Shown in pieces: positions 18,791 to 28,113 of a stretch of 64,000 nt of DNA. This DNA comes from Acidobacteriales bacterium 59-55. GTDB lineage: Bacteria > Acidobacteriota > Terriglobia > Terriglobales > Acidobacteriaceae. The notes under the pieces are model-generated. The model was not told the DNA's origin. It did not search any database and saw nothing but the letters and a program-made list of their open reading frames with translations. Where the stretch lies: assembly GCA_001897435.1 (NCBI GenBank), contig MKSV01000010.1, forward strand, positions 1 through 64,000, in the 5' to 3' direction. The position numbers and the translations under genes are program-made. Every line of letters starts with the position of its first letter. The stretch's first letter is position 1.

Positions 18791-19519
18791 ATGTTGGAGG
18801 AGAACGTGAGCGACGTGAAGACGAGCAGCAATACCTGGCGTGTTGAGGGAAGAGCAGCTGCTGAAGATGAGGTCTCTCTCTTTAAAGAGATTGAATCGAA
18901 ACTGTATACCGCAGCAATTGCCGATGCGCTGGATGAGCTAGGGCAACGCGATCAGGCGATGCACGAGTATTTACGGCCGCTTTTTCCGGAAGCAACGTTC
19001 GCAGGATGGGCACGGACGATTCAATGCCAGGATATGTTTTATGTACCGGAAGATCCCTATGGTCTGGAGATAGAGGCGATGGATAGCATTCTTCCCGGAG
19101 AGGTCGTCGTTGTCTCAACCTGCGAGTCCAAGCGCAATGCACCGTGGGGAGAACTACTCTCGACAGCAGCACGTGCTCGCGGAGCTCGCGGAGCAGTAGT
19201 GGACGGGCTTGTACGAGATGTGCGTACAATCCAAAAGCTAGGCTTCCCGGTTTTTGCCGCTGGCATCAAGCCGGTAGACTCTCGCGGCCGCGGGCAAGTG
19301 GTGGACTATAACGTACCTGTGCTCTGTGGTGGGGTTCTGGTAAATCCAGGCGATTTGATCTTCGCGGACTATGACGGCATCGTAGCCATCCCAGCCAACA
19401 TGATTGCCGATGTATTTGCGAAAGCGAAAGATAAGGTTTTTAAGGAGAAAGAGAGTCGCAAGGATCTCTTCTCGGGAGCATACCTATCACAGGTCTATGC
19501 CAAATACGGAGTTCTATGA
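18791..19519 (+). CDS. RraA-family protein (HMG/CHA aldolase or oxaloacetate decarboxylase type)
   Basis: 242 residues. The core GARGAVVDGLVRDV segment carries the Asp and Arg-Asp pattern used for Mg and pyruvate-enolate binding in class II 4-hydroxy-4-methyl-2-oxoglutarate/4-carboxy-4-hydroxy-2-oxoadipate aldolases. YTAAIADALDELG near the N-terminus and NPGDLIFADYDGIVAIP near the C-terminus are also family landmarks. The frame opens at 18773, but GGAAGAGG lies 8 bases before ATG 18791, so that start is preferred. As the last gene of the operon it may cleave or decarboxylate the 2-oxo acid made by the two dehydrogenases. An RNase E inhibitor role is unlikely in this context. Confidence 0.88.
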   Translation: MLEENVSDVKTSSNTWRVEGRAAAEDEVSLFKEIESKLYTAAIADALDELGQRDQAMHEYLRPLFPEATFAGWARTIQCQDMFYVPEDPYGLEIEAMDSILPGEVVVVSTCESKRNAPWGELLSTAARARGARGAVVDGLVRDVRTIQKLGFPVFAAGIKPVDSRGRGQVVDYNVPVLCGGVLVNPGDLIFADYDGIVAIPANMIADVFAKAKDKVFKEKESRKDLFSGAYLSQVYAKYGVL

Positions 19520-19990
19520 GCATCGCGAAATTTGATACATAGCTCGTACTTTCTATAGTGGTCTGAATCGAGTGTGCCTGCACCGCATGGTGCAGGCACA
19601 CTTCTGTATCTCCTGTCTCGTATAGGCACGTGCTACCTATAGTGGTAATAGGTTGATGCGCGTCCCAAATCCCCATCTCCCATTTACTCCACATAAAAGT
19701 CTCTGGCTGCTGACGGGTGTATTAGCTGAACCTTATCTGGCGCGCACGTCAAACAAAGAGATTCGTCCAGCCGCATGGAAGATTTACGCAAAACTCTTGC
19801 AAAGAGTACAACGCAATCGACATGATGGCTCACACACTAAGTACTGAGAGGAAATAGCGCTTGCTAGAGCGAGACAGCCATCTCAGAAGACCGATCCGTA
19901 ACGGATATTTGGACTATGACATGAATGTAATCCCGAGTTACCGATCGTGTTTCGTAGTGAAGCTATCAAATTATGTACGTGGAGGATGAA
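19520..19990. other. intergenic region: terminator, 10-bp direct repeat, receptor promoter
   Basis: No gene is apparent in these 471 bases. The perfect terminator hairpin at 19571-19602 is flanked by two copies of CTATAGTGGT, at 19553-19562 and 19637-19646. The right part must contain the promoter of the TonB receptor at 19991; I cannot choose a -35/-10 pair with confidence. Confidence 0.6.
19571..19602. terminator. strong terminator hairpin after the RraA operon
   Basis: A perfect 14-bp stem (AGTGTGCCTGCACC with its complement) closes a GCAT tetraloop and is followed by a T-rich but broken tract (TCTGTATCTCC). It lies 51 bases after the last gene of the operon 14896-19519 and before the next receptor. 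Confidence 0.85.
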
Positions 19991-22900
19991 ATGGATATTC
20001 GCTTTTTAAGCAAGTGTCTCTCAGCGATTCTGCTTCTAACAGCAAGCCTCTTTGCTCAGGTCGGAACGCAGGCCTCACTTACCGGCACAGTAAGCGACCC
20101 GAGCGGAGCGGTTGTGCCAAATGCAACTGTAACAGCGATTAATCTGGCCACGAGTGCCTCGAGCAAGCAGCAGACCGGGCGCGCCGGAGAGTTTACGATT
20201 CTTGCGCTGCCGGCGGGCTCGTATCGGGTGACTGTCGAGGCCGGAACCTTCAAGCGCTGGGAAAACCCCAATGTGCAGCTGACGGTAGGTTCGCAAGTGC
20301 GTGTTGAGCCGGTATTGCAATTGGGAGATGCCGCGCAGACAGTCTCCGTCCAATCATCGAACACCGGGTTACAGACGGAGACCGCAACATTCCAGACGGT
20401 GGTGCAGATGCAACAGATTCGTGAACTTCCACTCGCTACGCGCAATCCGCTCGCATTAGTTGGCCTTACGCCCGGCATGCGCCTGGATGCGACGGACGAC
20501 AATATGCGTATCACCTATGTGCAGGGAAATGGGCTTCGGAACAACAAAACTGAGTTCCAACTAGATGGAGTTACGACAAACGATGGCAGCGGGGAGGGCG
20601 GCACGGCTGTACCTAATGTCGATGCCATTGACGAGTTCACCGTTAAGTCGATCAATGCCGACGCGGAGTTTCGCAGCCCGGCTCAAGTGGTAATTGTTAC
20701 GAAATCAGGAACAAATGCTTTTCATGGCAGTGCCTTTGGCTTTTTGCAGAACGATGTCTTTAATGCTTATAACCACTTCGCCGACAAGACCAAGGCAAAG
20801 CCGCGTGTGCGCTACAGCCTGTTTGGCGGTACGGTCGGCGGCCCCGTATATCATAATAAAACCTTCTTTTTTGGCAGTTTTCAGGAAACCATCGCCCGCA
20901 ATGGTCAACTGTTGAATGAGGCTGCCATTCCAACAGAATTTCTTCCCACCGGTGGCGGCGGCGCGGACTTTTCTTCATTGAATAAGCCGATCCTCGATCC
21001 AATGACAGGGCTTCCGTTTGCCGACAACTATATTCCTGCTTCCCGCATCGACTCAGCGGCGAGTTACTTTTTGCCGATTCTGCTGTCGCCAAACGCGCCG
21101 AATAATCGTTATATTGCAAGCGCCAATACGTCCAACAAGACCTATGAATATCTCGGGCGTATCGACCAGCAGATCACGAGTAGCCAGCGTATCTATGGCC
21201 GCTATTTCTACCTGAGGCGACCTGCACAGCGGGTTGGCTATCTCGCCGATCCCTCCACCTATGGCCAAGACACGCTGCGGCAGCATGGTCTTGCGGTGAA
21301 CTACATGTGGTCCATAACCCCGAAGACGCTGCTTACTCTAACCGGCGGCTTGATGAAGTCCAAGGACGAGTATACCAATCCCGCGCTTGGCAAGCAGAAC
21401 GATTCCGAACTCGCGGGTATCCAAGGAATTGCGTCAGCCGGGCGTGAGAAATGGATTGGACCGCCTGACATTGGCTTCAACGGTTACACTGGCGTCTTCT
21501 TCGCGGGCGGTTATGGAGTTCCAGGTGGCCAGAGGAACGCGCAGTACACGGCAAAGGCAGCCTTGGACCACATCACCGGCCCACATGCATTGAGATTTGG
21601 CTTCGACTATGGCAATCGTCAGGCTTACGGCGGCCACGGCTCCGCAGCAGCTCGCGGCTCTTTTTACTTCAACGGACAGTACACAGGCAATGCGATTGCG
21701 GATTATCTGCTGGGCTATACCAACTCAAGTACACTCAATGATCCTTTGACACAGTTTGGCGAAGACAAAGCGCCTTATATCGGCATCTATGCCAAAGATT
21801 CGTGGAAGGCGCGTCCGAACCTTACCTTTGATGTCGGTGTAAGATACGACCGATATCTTTCCCAGAGTTGTTATAAAGCTCTCTGTAGCATCTGGAATCC
21901 AAAGGACAACAAAGTTGTAGTTGCCGTAGATAGTACGGGTAAGCCGAATTTCTCAACTTTCTCTACCTCTGCCGCGTTGGCCGCGCAGACCGAGGGCCTT
22001 TGGGAGACCTCGACGCAAGCAGGTTATCCTAACGGTCTGTATGAGCCTAACGGTCATTGGCAGCCGCGCCTCGGTTTGACGTACCGTCCTTTCGGTGGTC
22101 GCGATCTCGTGCTTCGCGCCGGTTACGGCACTTACTACAACATCTTTACCGGCAACCGCGGCGCGTCGGAGATCAATATGCCGACGTGGACGGTCTATAG
22201 CCAGAATTTTTCGGCTTCATCATTGAACAAGTGGGAAAATGTTTGGGCGGCAGGTCCGAATACGGCCAGCAATTTTGCTGTCTATTCGCCTTTGGTCGAT
22301 ATCAAGCCAGCCGAGACGCGGGAGTTCAATGTATCCGTGCAGGTGCCGATTCTTAGCAAGACCTCCCTCACGCTTTCCTATATCGGCACGCAGGTACCCA
22401 ACGAAATATCGGGCCAGGAACGCAACGTAGCGACGGTAGGTCATCACGACAATCTGCAAGCGGACCTTCCGTTTCCAAAATTTGCGGGGATTCACACCTA
22501 TGGCAACCAGGGACGATTCTGGTACAACGGCCTACAGGCTTATGTCGAGCGGCGTTTCAGCAATGGACTGTCGTACACCTTCTCCTATGCCTTTTCGAAA
22601 AGTATGGATGAAAACGTTGGTGAGGGAGAATTCGATGCGCTTCTCGCGTATTCGCCGGCCTGGTACAACCGTCACCGCAGCGCCAACGACTTTCGACACA
22701 TTCAGGCTGCTACCGTGGTATGGGAATTGCCTTATGGCCATGGGCGGCGCTTCGGAGCCGATTCAAATTTCGTCCTGAATGCAATCCTCGGCGGCTGGCA
22801 GGCTTCGGTATACGAGACCGCTCGCTCAGGTCAGCCGCTGACCATTGGCAATTCCAATGGCAACCTCGGCAACGGCCAGAGCAGTCGCGCCGATATCATC

Positions 22901-23221
22901 GGTAATCCCAATGTTGCCAACCCAAGCGACAAGGGATGGTTCAATCCTGCTGCCTTCGCTCCTGCTCCCTTGTATACGTTCGGCAATGCGAACGTAGGTG
23001 ATGTGAACGGGCCAGGTTACTTCAACGCCGACACTGCGCTCTCGAAGCGGGCCTACCTCAGCGAAGCGCGGTATCTGGAATTTCGCTGGGAGGCCTTCAA
23101 CGCACTGAACAGGACGAACCTGTATAACCCAGTCCAGAATGTCAACGATTCAAATCTTGGCAAGATCTTTGGTTCGAATGCGGCTCGAACGATGCAGTTC
23201 GGCCTCAAGTTTATGTTCTAA
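19991..23221 (+). CDS. TonB-dependent receptor, Oar-like
   Basis: About 1076 residues. The signal peptide ends at SLFAQ (about residue 22). It is followed by a carboxypeptidase-regulatory-like domain (LTGTVSDPSGAVVPNATVTA), a plug (FQLDGVTTNDGSG) and a long beta-barrel ending in Phe (GLKFMF). ATG 19991 is chosen over 19973 because GGAGG lies 5 bases before it and the signal peptide then starts normally. Only 16 bases separate it from the GH123-like gene, so the two are co-transcribed and the receptor probably imports what that secreted enzyme releases. Confidence 0.93.
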   Translation: MDIRFLSKCLSAILLLTASLFAQVGTQASLTGTVSDPSGAVVPNATVTAINLATSASSKQQTGRAGEFTILALPAGSYRVTVEAGTFKRWENPNVQLTVGSQVRVEPVLQLGDAAQTVSVQSSNTGLQTETATFQTVVQMQQIRELPLATRNPLALVGLTPGMRLDATDDNMRITYVQGNGLRNNKTEFQLDGVTTNDGSGEGGTAVPNVDAIDEFTVKSINADAEFRSPAQVVIVTKSGTNAFHGSAFGFLQNDVFNAYNHFADKTKAKPRVRYSLFGGTVGGPVYHNKTFFFGSFQETIARNGQLLNEAAIPTEFLPTGGGGADFSSLNKPILDPMTGLPFADNYIPASRIDSAASYFLPILLSPNAPNNRYIASANTSNKTYEYLGRIDQQITSSQRIYGRYFYLRRPAQRVGYLADPSTYGQDTLRQHGLAVNYMWSITPKTLLTLTGGLMKSKDEYTNPALGKQNDSELAGIQGIASAGREKWIGPPDIGFNGYTGVFFAGGYGVPGGQRNAQYTAKAALDHITGPHALRFGFDYGNRQAYGGHGSAAARGSFYFNGQYTGNAIADYLLGYTNSSTLNDPLTQFGEDKAPYIGIYAKDSWKARPNLTFDVGVRYDRYLSQSCYKALCSIWNPKDNKVVVAVDSTGKPNFSTFSTSAALAAQTEGLWETSTQAGYPNGLYEPNGHWQPRLGLTYRPFGGRDLVLRAGYGTYYNIFTGNRGASEINMPTWTVYSQNFSASSLNKWENVWAAGPNTASNFAVYSPLVDIKPAETREFNVSVQVPILSKTSLTLSYIGTQVPNEISGQERNVATVGHHDNLQADLPFPKFAGIHTYGNQGRFWYNGLQAYVERRFSNGLSYTFSYAFSKSMDENVGEGEFDALLAYSPAWYNRHRSANDFRHIQAATVVWELPYGHGRRFGADSNFVLNAILGGWQASVYETARSGQPLTIGNSNGNLGNGQSSRADIIGNPNVANPSDKGWFNPAAFAPAPLYTFGNANVGDVNGPGYFNADTALSKRAYLSEARYLEFRWEAFNALNRTNLYNPVQNVNDSNLGKIFGSNAARTMQFGLKFMF

Positions 23222-23237
23222 ACACGAAAGGCAATTC

Positions 23238-24980
23238 ATGAAAAGTATCCTCGTGAGCAAGAGCCGCGGAATAGTGCAGAATGGGGGGTGGGCGGCCACC
23301 CTCGCACTATTCTTGTGCTTGTTATCCAGTGCTTCAGCAAACTGCCAGACGACTGCCCCGGCTACAAAGATGTGGGTTGCAACGTCATTGCAGCGTGTCT
23401 TTCCCGACTCGCCCGCAGTCGACCAGAACGATATCCGGATTCCATCTGCACGTAATGCCACGATATCGTTCCAGGTGGTGGTCCGCAACGAGACGCGGGA
23501 GAGGCTGCGCGTTCGATGCGATGTGGATGGCGCTCCCGATCTTGGCATCCGTGTGCGTCGTGTTGGCTATGTTCCTTTGCCGCACCGTAACACCGGTATT
23601 GATCTGAAGGTGGCAGATGGGGCCGGATATCTTCCTGGCCTGGTCCCAGACCCTCTCTTTCCAGAACAGGCCGCTGATGTAGGTCCGTATGAGAACCAAT
23701 CGTTCTGGATTACGGTAAAGGTGCCCGCCGCGATCACTCCGGGGATGCGCACGTTGGCCATCCATCTCAATTCGGAGACGGGTAAAGAGAAGAAGCATAC
23801 CTTGCTCGGAACAATGTCCGCACATGTGGATGTGCGTCCGTTCGTCATCAAACCTCGCCACGACTTCCCTGTAACTCACTGGTGGAGCGCGGATGGTATC
23901 TACGATTACTACAAGACGGAACCGTTTAGCGAGACATGGTGGAAGGAGACCAAGCTTTACCTCGCAGACATGACCGCGCATGGATCGAATGTTATTGCAG
24001 TACCAATGTTCCAGACGCGCCGTGAAGTGGTAGCCCGTCCTGCACAGCTACTAAAAGTAACGGAAGTATCTCCCGGCAAGTATAGTTTCGACTTCAGCGA
24101 TGTCCGCCGCTTCATCGACATGAGTAAAAGCGTCGGCATGCAGTACTTCGAGTTTCCGCATCTGTGGCTTTACTGGGGCGTGCGCGAGCCAATCCACGTA
24201 TACCAGCGCAATGGAGATCAATACAAGCTACTCTGGCCCACGGCCACGCCGCCGACTACAGGCGTCTATCGCAATTTTCTCGAGCAGTTTCTGCCTGAGC
24301 TGCGGAAGTTCCTCGATGAAGAGCATCTGCCGCCCGATCGCACTTTCTTTCATGTTTCCGACGAACCGCCGGGAGAAACACTCGACAACTATAAACGTGC
24401 ACGCGCATTGCTTAAAGAACTCGCGCCATGGATGAAGGTGATGGACGCGTTAAGCGACATCCGGTACGGCAAGCAGCACATCACCGACATGCCGGTGGTG
24501 ATCCTTGATTCCGCCCAAAGTTACATCGATGCGGGCATTCCGCACTGGGTCTATTACTGCACCGGTCCGCGTGGCGATTATCTCAATCGCTTCTACGACA
24601 CGCCGCTGGCAACGATACGCATGAGCGGATGGCTCTTCTATCGGCTCGGGGCGAAAGGGTTTCTGCATTGGGGTTACAACTACTGGTACAAGATGGACAC
24701 CCAGCAGTTAGAGGATACCTTCAAGGAAGGTGCCGGCGGAGCTTGGCCGGGCATCGCCTATGGCGATCCATTCGTAGTCTATCCAGGGCCAGATGGGCCG
24801 ATAGACTCCATTCGCTGGGAGGTCTTCGCGGAATCGCTGCAGGATTATGCGATGTTACAAACAGCGGACATTAAACCAGACTCGCCTATTTTGTCGGATC
24901 TTAAATCCTATAAGGATTTTCCGCGACAGAAGGAGTGGGTTGAGCAAAAGGTGCAACAGATCTTGAATCGCTCAAAGTAG
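23238..24980 (+). CDS. secreted GH123-like glycoside hydrolase (DUF4091)
   Basis: 580 residues with an N-terminal signal peptide (hydrophobic stretch, then SSASANCQ). An N-terminal beta-sandwich (about 40-210) precedes a TIM-barrel-like catalytic region and the C-terminal DUF4091-type segment. FHVSDEPPGE places the adjacent Asp375-Glu376 pair that GH123 beta-N-acetylgalactosaminidases use in substrate-assisted catalysis. ATG 23238 is preferred over the upstream frame because AAAGG and the signal peptide fit. It lies directly downstream of a TonB receptor. The likely substrate is a terminal beta-linked N-acetylhexosamine, but DUF4091 proteins are diverse. Confidence 0.82.
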   Translation: MKSILVSKSRGIVQNGGWAATLALFLCLLSSASANCQTTAPATKMWVATSLQRVFPDSPAVDQNDIRIPSARNATISFQVVVRNETRERLRVRCDVDGAPDLGIRVRRVGYVPLPHRNTGIDLKVADGAGYLPGLVPDPLFPEQAADVGPYENQSFWITVKVPAAITPGMRTLAIHLNSETGKEKKHTLLGTMSAHVDVRPFVIKPRHDFPVTHWWSADGIYDYYKTEPFSETWWKETKLYLADMTAHGSNVIAVPMFQTRREVVARPAQLLKVTEVSPGKYSFDFSDVRRFIDMSKSVGMQYFEFPHLWLYWGVREPIHVYQRNGDQYKLLWPTATPPTTGVYRNFLEQFLPELRKFLDEEHLPPDRTFFHVSDEPPGETLDNYKRARALLKELAPWMKVMDALSDIRYGKQHITDMPVVILDSAQSYIDAGIPHWVYYCTGPRGDYLNRFYDTPLATIRMSGWLFYRLGAKGFLHWGYNYWYKMDTQQLEDTFKEGAGGAWPGIAYGDPFVVYPGPDGPIDSIRWEVFAESLQDYAMLQTADIKPDSPILSDLKSYKDFPRQKEWVEQKVQQILNRSK

Positions 24981-25007
24981 GGATTGTTCGAATCAATAAG
25001 AACGAAA

Positions 25008-25036
25008 GAGGGTGGCATGCAATGCATGCCACCCTC
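25008..25036. terminator. bidirectional terminator between convergent genes
   Basis: A perfect 13-bp stem (GAGGGTGGCATGC and its complement) with a 3-base AAT loop. It lies 27 bases after the GH123-like gene and 18 bases beyond the stop of the minus-strand amidohydrolase. There is an A-rich left flank and a mixed right flank, so it can serve both strands. Confidence 0.85.
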
Positions 25037-25054
25037 ACTTACTCTAACGCATTC

Positions 25055-25897
25055 TTAGGAAAGTCCTAGAATGGCAAATGTATCTCGGTGGATGATTGCT
25101 TCGATCTCCTCTGCAGGAATGGTCGGCATGGCCGTACCGGCTGCAGGGGCATTAATGTTTCGCAGTCCATCGATACTTGCCTGCGGAGTTGTAACCGGAT
25201 AGTCGGAACCCAGGAAGAGTTTATGCATGACGCCATATTCGCGTGCAAGCACCATCGCATTGTAGAACTGCCATGGCCGGTAGTATAAGGCGGATAGGTC
25301 CGAGTAGAGATTGCGATGCTTACGAATGAGAGAGATAGTCTCACCGATCCACGGGTGGCCAAGGTGAGCAATCACCATACGAAGGTTGGGGAAAGCAAGT
25401 GCGATTGGCTGCAGTAATACCGGATTCGCATATTCGAGCGACACATTATGACAGAAGGTAGTGCCCTGGTGAATCAGGATTGGGATGTCAAGTTGCTCTG
25501 ACCTTCGAAATAGTCGGATGAATTTTGGGTCGGACGGATGCATGTTTTGATAGATTGGGCCAAGCTTTAAGCCTTTGAGCCCGAGGTCTTTCATGCAGTA
25601 ATCGAGTTGCTCCACCGCATCGTCGTCATGGGGATCAATCGAAGCGAAACCCGCGAGCTTTTCATCATGCTGATGAACGTAGTTTGCGACATATTCGTTG
25701 GGCACGACATAGCCTACGTTGTGCGCTCTGAAGCCCAGCACGATGGAACGGTCCACGGTCTTCATTGCCGCCCAATGTTCATCGAGGTTGACGGCAAGCT
25801 GCTGCTGCGGATTGCCGGAGACTTCTCTCGCGTCTTTCACGAAGTCCTTTGTCAAATGTTCTGCTTCTCCGACATGGGTGTGGCAATCGACGATCAT
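25055..25897 (-). CDS. amidohydrolase-2 family metal-dependent hydrolase
   Basis: 280 residues, cytoplasmic TIM-barrel hydrolase. It opens with MIVDCHTHVG (the His-x-His metal site), has LIHQGTTF with the third His in the middle, VIAHLGHPW with the fourth, and LFLGSDYPVTTP with the catalytic Asp. These are the marks of the amidohydrolase-2 branch, which contains decarboxylases, lactonases and pyrone hydrolases. ATG 25897 is used because AAAGGG lies 6 bases upstream and the metal motif then starts the protein. It lies 11 bases after the IclR gene, so it is co-transcribed with it. A lactone or a cyclic acid is a plausible substrate given the lactonase and SDR upstream. Confidence 0.9.
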   Translation of the reverse strand: MIVDCHTHVGEAEHLTKDFVKDAREVSGNPQQQLAVNLDEHWAAMKTVDRSIVLGFRAHNVGYVVPNEYVANYVHQHDEKLAGFASIDPHDDDAVEQLDYCMKDLGLKGLKLGPIYQNMHPSDPKFIRLFRRSEQLDIPILIHQGTTFCHNVSLEYANPVLLQPIALAFPNLRMVIAHLGHPWIGETISLIRKHRNLYSDLSALYYRPWQFYNAMVLAREYGVMHKLFLGSDYPVTTPQASIDGLRNINAPAAGTAMPTIPAEEIEAIIHRDTFAILGLS

Positions 25898-25908
25898 GCT
25901 ATCCCTTT

Positions 25909-26733
25909 CTATGCTTTTGTTGCCGCGGTGGTGTAGCGACGGATACGCGTCGGCTGTAGCTGGGCCGCGATTCTGGATGCTGCGCACATTGTCTTCGAGA
26001 CGACCTCGGCGATATTTTCCGGCGGTATCTGTGCCGTTGTTCCAGTCGCGCTGATGGCAGCAACAGCAATGCCATCCGAAAGGATTGGGACAGCGACACA
26101 GCGAACGCCAAGCTCCTCTTCCTCATCGTCGACGGAATAGCCGGAGCTGCGAATGCGCGCGCACTCCGTCATGAATGCCGTATGCGAAGATATCGTCTTC
26201 TTCGTAAATCGGCTGAAGTTGTATTTTTCGAGGATCAACGCAAGCTCTTCTTCAGGCTGGAAGGAAACAAGCGATTTGCCGAGCCCGGTGCAGTGCAAAG
26301 GAGAACACTTGCCAATGTAGGTATCGAATTTGATGAAGCCAGGCCCGTCTACTTTCTGCACAAAGACGACCTGTCGCTTTTCGAGAATGCCGACATGCGT
26401 TGTGAGGTTGGTCTGCTGCACCAGCCAGTGAAGGTGAGGCAGGGCAATGATAGGCAAAGGCGCTGCTTCGAGGGCTCGCCGGCCGAGGCCATATAACTTG
26501 GGACTGAGCTGGTAGCGCCGGGAAGATTGAAGTTCTTTGATGTAGCCCAACCTATCCAGAGTGGAAAAGAGCACATGAGTAGAACTCTTCGGTATGCCCA
26601 GTTTGCGGCTCATCTCCGAGATATTCCAGCCTCGTCGGGAGGAGTTGAGAAACTCTAATATCGCGAATGCCCGTTCGACGGAGTTCATGCTTGCCATGTT
26701 CCGTGATACAGCCGGTTTCCGCATCGCAGTCAT
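25909..26733 (-). CDS. IclR-family transcriptional regulator
   Basis: 274 residues. An N-terminal winged helix (about residues 15-75; SEMSRKLGIPKSSTHVLFSTLDRLGYI) is followed by the IclR effector domain (GKCSPLHCTGLGKSL and GVRCVAVPILSDG are typical). The start is ATG 26733, which has a strong AGGAGG 8 bases upstream; the track back to 26775 is open but lacks a site. Such proteins repress or activate catabolic genes of sugar acids and aromatics. It lies inside the SDR-lactonase-amidohydrolase cluster and probably controls it, perhaps through the repeats listed at 26788-26858. Confidence 0.95.
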   Translation of the reverse strand: MTAMRKPAVSRNMASMNSVERAFAILEFLNSSRRGWNISEMSRKLGIPKSSTHVLFSTLDRLGYIKELQSSRRYQLSPKLYGLGRRALEAAPLPIIALPHLHWLVQQTNLTTHVGILEKRQVVFVQKVDGPGFIKFDTYIGKCSPLHCTGLGKSLVSFQPEEELALILEKYNFSRFTKKTISSHTAFMTECARIRSSGYSVDDEEEELGVRCVAVPILSDGIAVAAISATGTTAQIPPENIAEVVSKTMCAASRIAAQLQPTRIRRYTTAATKA

Positions 26734-26787
26734 TTGGTGAGCCTCCTCTCGCTTGCGGACAGACCCGCCCGGCACAACTTGTCTGCT

Positions 26788-26858
26788 CGACGAACAGATT
26801 AGTTGCTCGTCGGCATCAAGTGAAGCGAATCTAGCTTGTCGTCCAATATACTGGACGA
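26788..26858. promoter_or_regulatory. candidate IclR operator: two palindromes with GACGA half-sites
   Basis: TCGTCCA at 26839-26845 and TGGACGA at 26852-26858 form a perfect 7-bp palindrome with a 6-base centre. A second inverted pair, CGACGA at 26788-26793 and TCGTCG at 26807-26812, lies nearer the gene. Four GACGA/TCGTC boxes in about 70 bases just upstream of the iclR gene suggest autoregulation. The repeats are seen directly; the binding protein is inferred. Confidence 0.45.
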
Positions 26859-26889
26859 GTTAACAGGAAGTTCGTGTCCGTTGGACTCT

Positions 26890-28089
26890 TTATGAGGCTG
26901 GGACGAAGACGAGACTTGAAGGCGTGTTGACAGAGATGCTCGAGTGCAATTTGCCGAGGATGCCCGTCGAATATTCAATTGGAAACAGAGCAAGATCGTT
27001 GGAGTTCTGATTGCCTGCGATGAGCCATCTTCCCGAAGGGTCGATCGAAAATACTGCGGGGCTCTGGCCTGCCGTAGAAAAATCGCGGACTGGAGTGAGT
27101 TTACCGCTCGTCCCATCAATTTGAAAGAGACGGATGGTTGAAGTTTGGCGGGTGGACGCGTAAAGAAAGCGGCCGTTAGTGTGAAGCAGCAATTCCGCTG
27201 CATCGCCAGGTTGGTTCAATCCTTCATCCATCGTGGGGACTGTCTGGAGCAGCTTCAGACTTCCATCTGATTCATCTACCGATATCACGCTCACAGTGCA
27301 ATCGATCTCGTGGATGACGTAGAGGAAGCGCCCATCGTGCGAGAATGCGAGGTGACGCGGCCCGGAACCCGCTTTGGTCTGGAAGAAAGCAGGCGACGCC
27401 GGCGCTATGTGTCCTGTACTTGAATCAAAACGATAGATCGAGAGTTTATCTGTGCCGAGATCGGCAACGACGGCGAAATGGTTGTTCGGCGTGGTGCGGA
27501 AGGCGTGAGGGTGGGGTTCTCTTTGCCGCTGTGGATGAATACTGTGTCCATGGTTCTGAACGACGGCAGAGGAAACTCCGAAGCGACCGTTTGCCATGAG
27601 CGGAAGTACGGCAACACTACCGCTCCAGAAATTTGCGACGAAGACGTAGCGGCCACTTTCGTCAAGTGAAATGGAGCAAGGGCCGTCTCCATGAGAGAGC
27701 GCCTGATCGACGAGTTCGAGTGAACCGGAGGACTGGTCGATGAGATAGCTGAGCACCGCTCCCCCCAACCCATCTGCTTCTTTGCTCGTCTCGCGCACGG
27801 CGAGTAGCCTGCGACCGCCGCCATGTTGCGCGGTTGAAGGGACAAGAGCGAGTGCCGAAGGATTAATTACCTCTGCGATCAATCCAAGAGACTGTAGGTC
27901 TCCATTGGTCGCTGTAAAGCGAAAACCATAGATACCCTTGCTGCCGTGACCAGTGTAGGTGCCGACATACAAGATGGAAGCATTTGCCGAGGAGACAAAT
28001 GGAGCGCGTGTATTTGCAAAGGCTTTGCCGATTACTGCAGTGCTCATTAGGCCTCCAAGAAATCGTCTACGCGATGAAGAACGATCCAT
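26890..28089 (-). CDS. Tat-exported lactonase, seven-bladed beta-propeller (Pgl/YbhE-like)
   Basis: About 399 residues. The Tat motif SSRRRFLGG and a hydrophobic stretch precede a seven-bladed propeller of the lactonase family (ILYVGTYTGHGSKGIY opening; repeated blades such as SISLDESGRYVFVANFWSG and SGPRHLAFSHDGRFLYVIHE). Relatives hydrolyse 6-phosphogluconolactone or cyclic carboxylates. The Tat signal indicates a periplasmic enzyme, hence an unphosphorylated sugar lactone. ATG 28089 has GGAGG 5 bases upstream and is chosen over 28104. The upstream SDR could make such a lactone, although it looks cytoplasmic. Confidence 0.88.
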   Translation of the reverse strand: MDRSSSRRRFLGGLMSTAVIGKAFANTRAPFVSSANASILYVGTYTGHGSKGIYGFRFTATNGDLQSLGLIAEVINPSALALVPSTAQHGGGRRLLAVRETSKEADGLGGAVLSYLIDQSSGSLELVDQALSHGDGPCSISLDESGRYVFVANFWSGSVAVLPLMANGRFGVSSAVVQNHGHSIHPQRQREPHPHAFRTTPNNHFAVVADLGTDKLSIYRFDSSTGHIAPASPAFFQTKAGSGPRHLAFSHDGRFLYVIHEIDCTVSVISVDESDGSLKLLQTVPTMDEGLNQPGDAAELLLHTNGRFLYASTRQTSTIRLFQIDGTSGKLTPVRDFSTAGQSPAVFSIDPSGRWLIAGNQNSNDLALFPIEYSTGILGKLHSSISVNTPSSLVFVPAS

Positions 28090-28113
28090 TTGCCCCTCCG
28101 GCAAACGCTGCTA

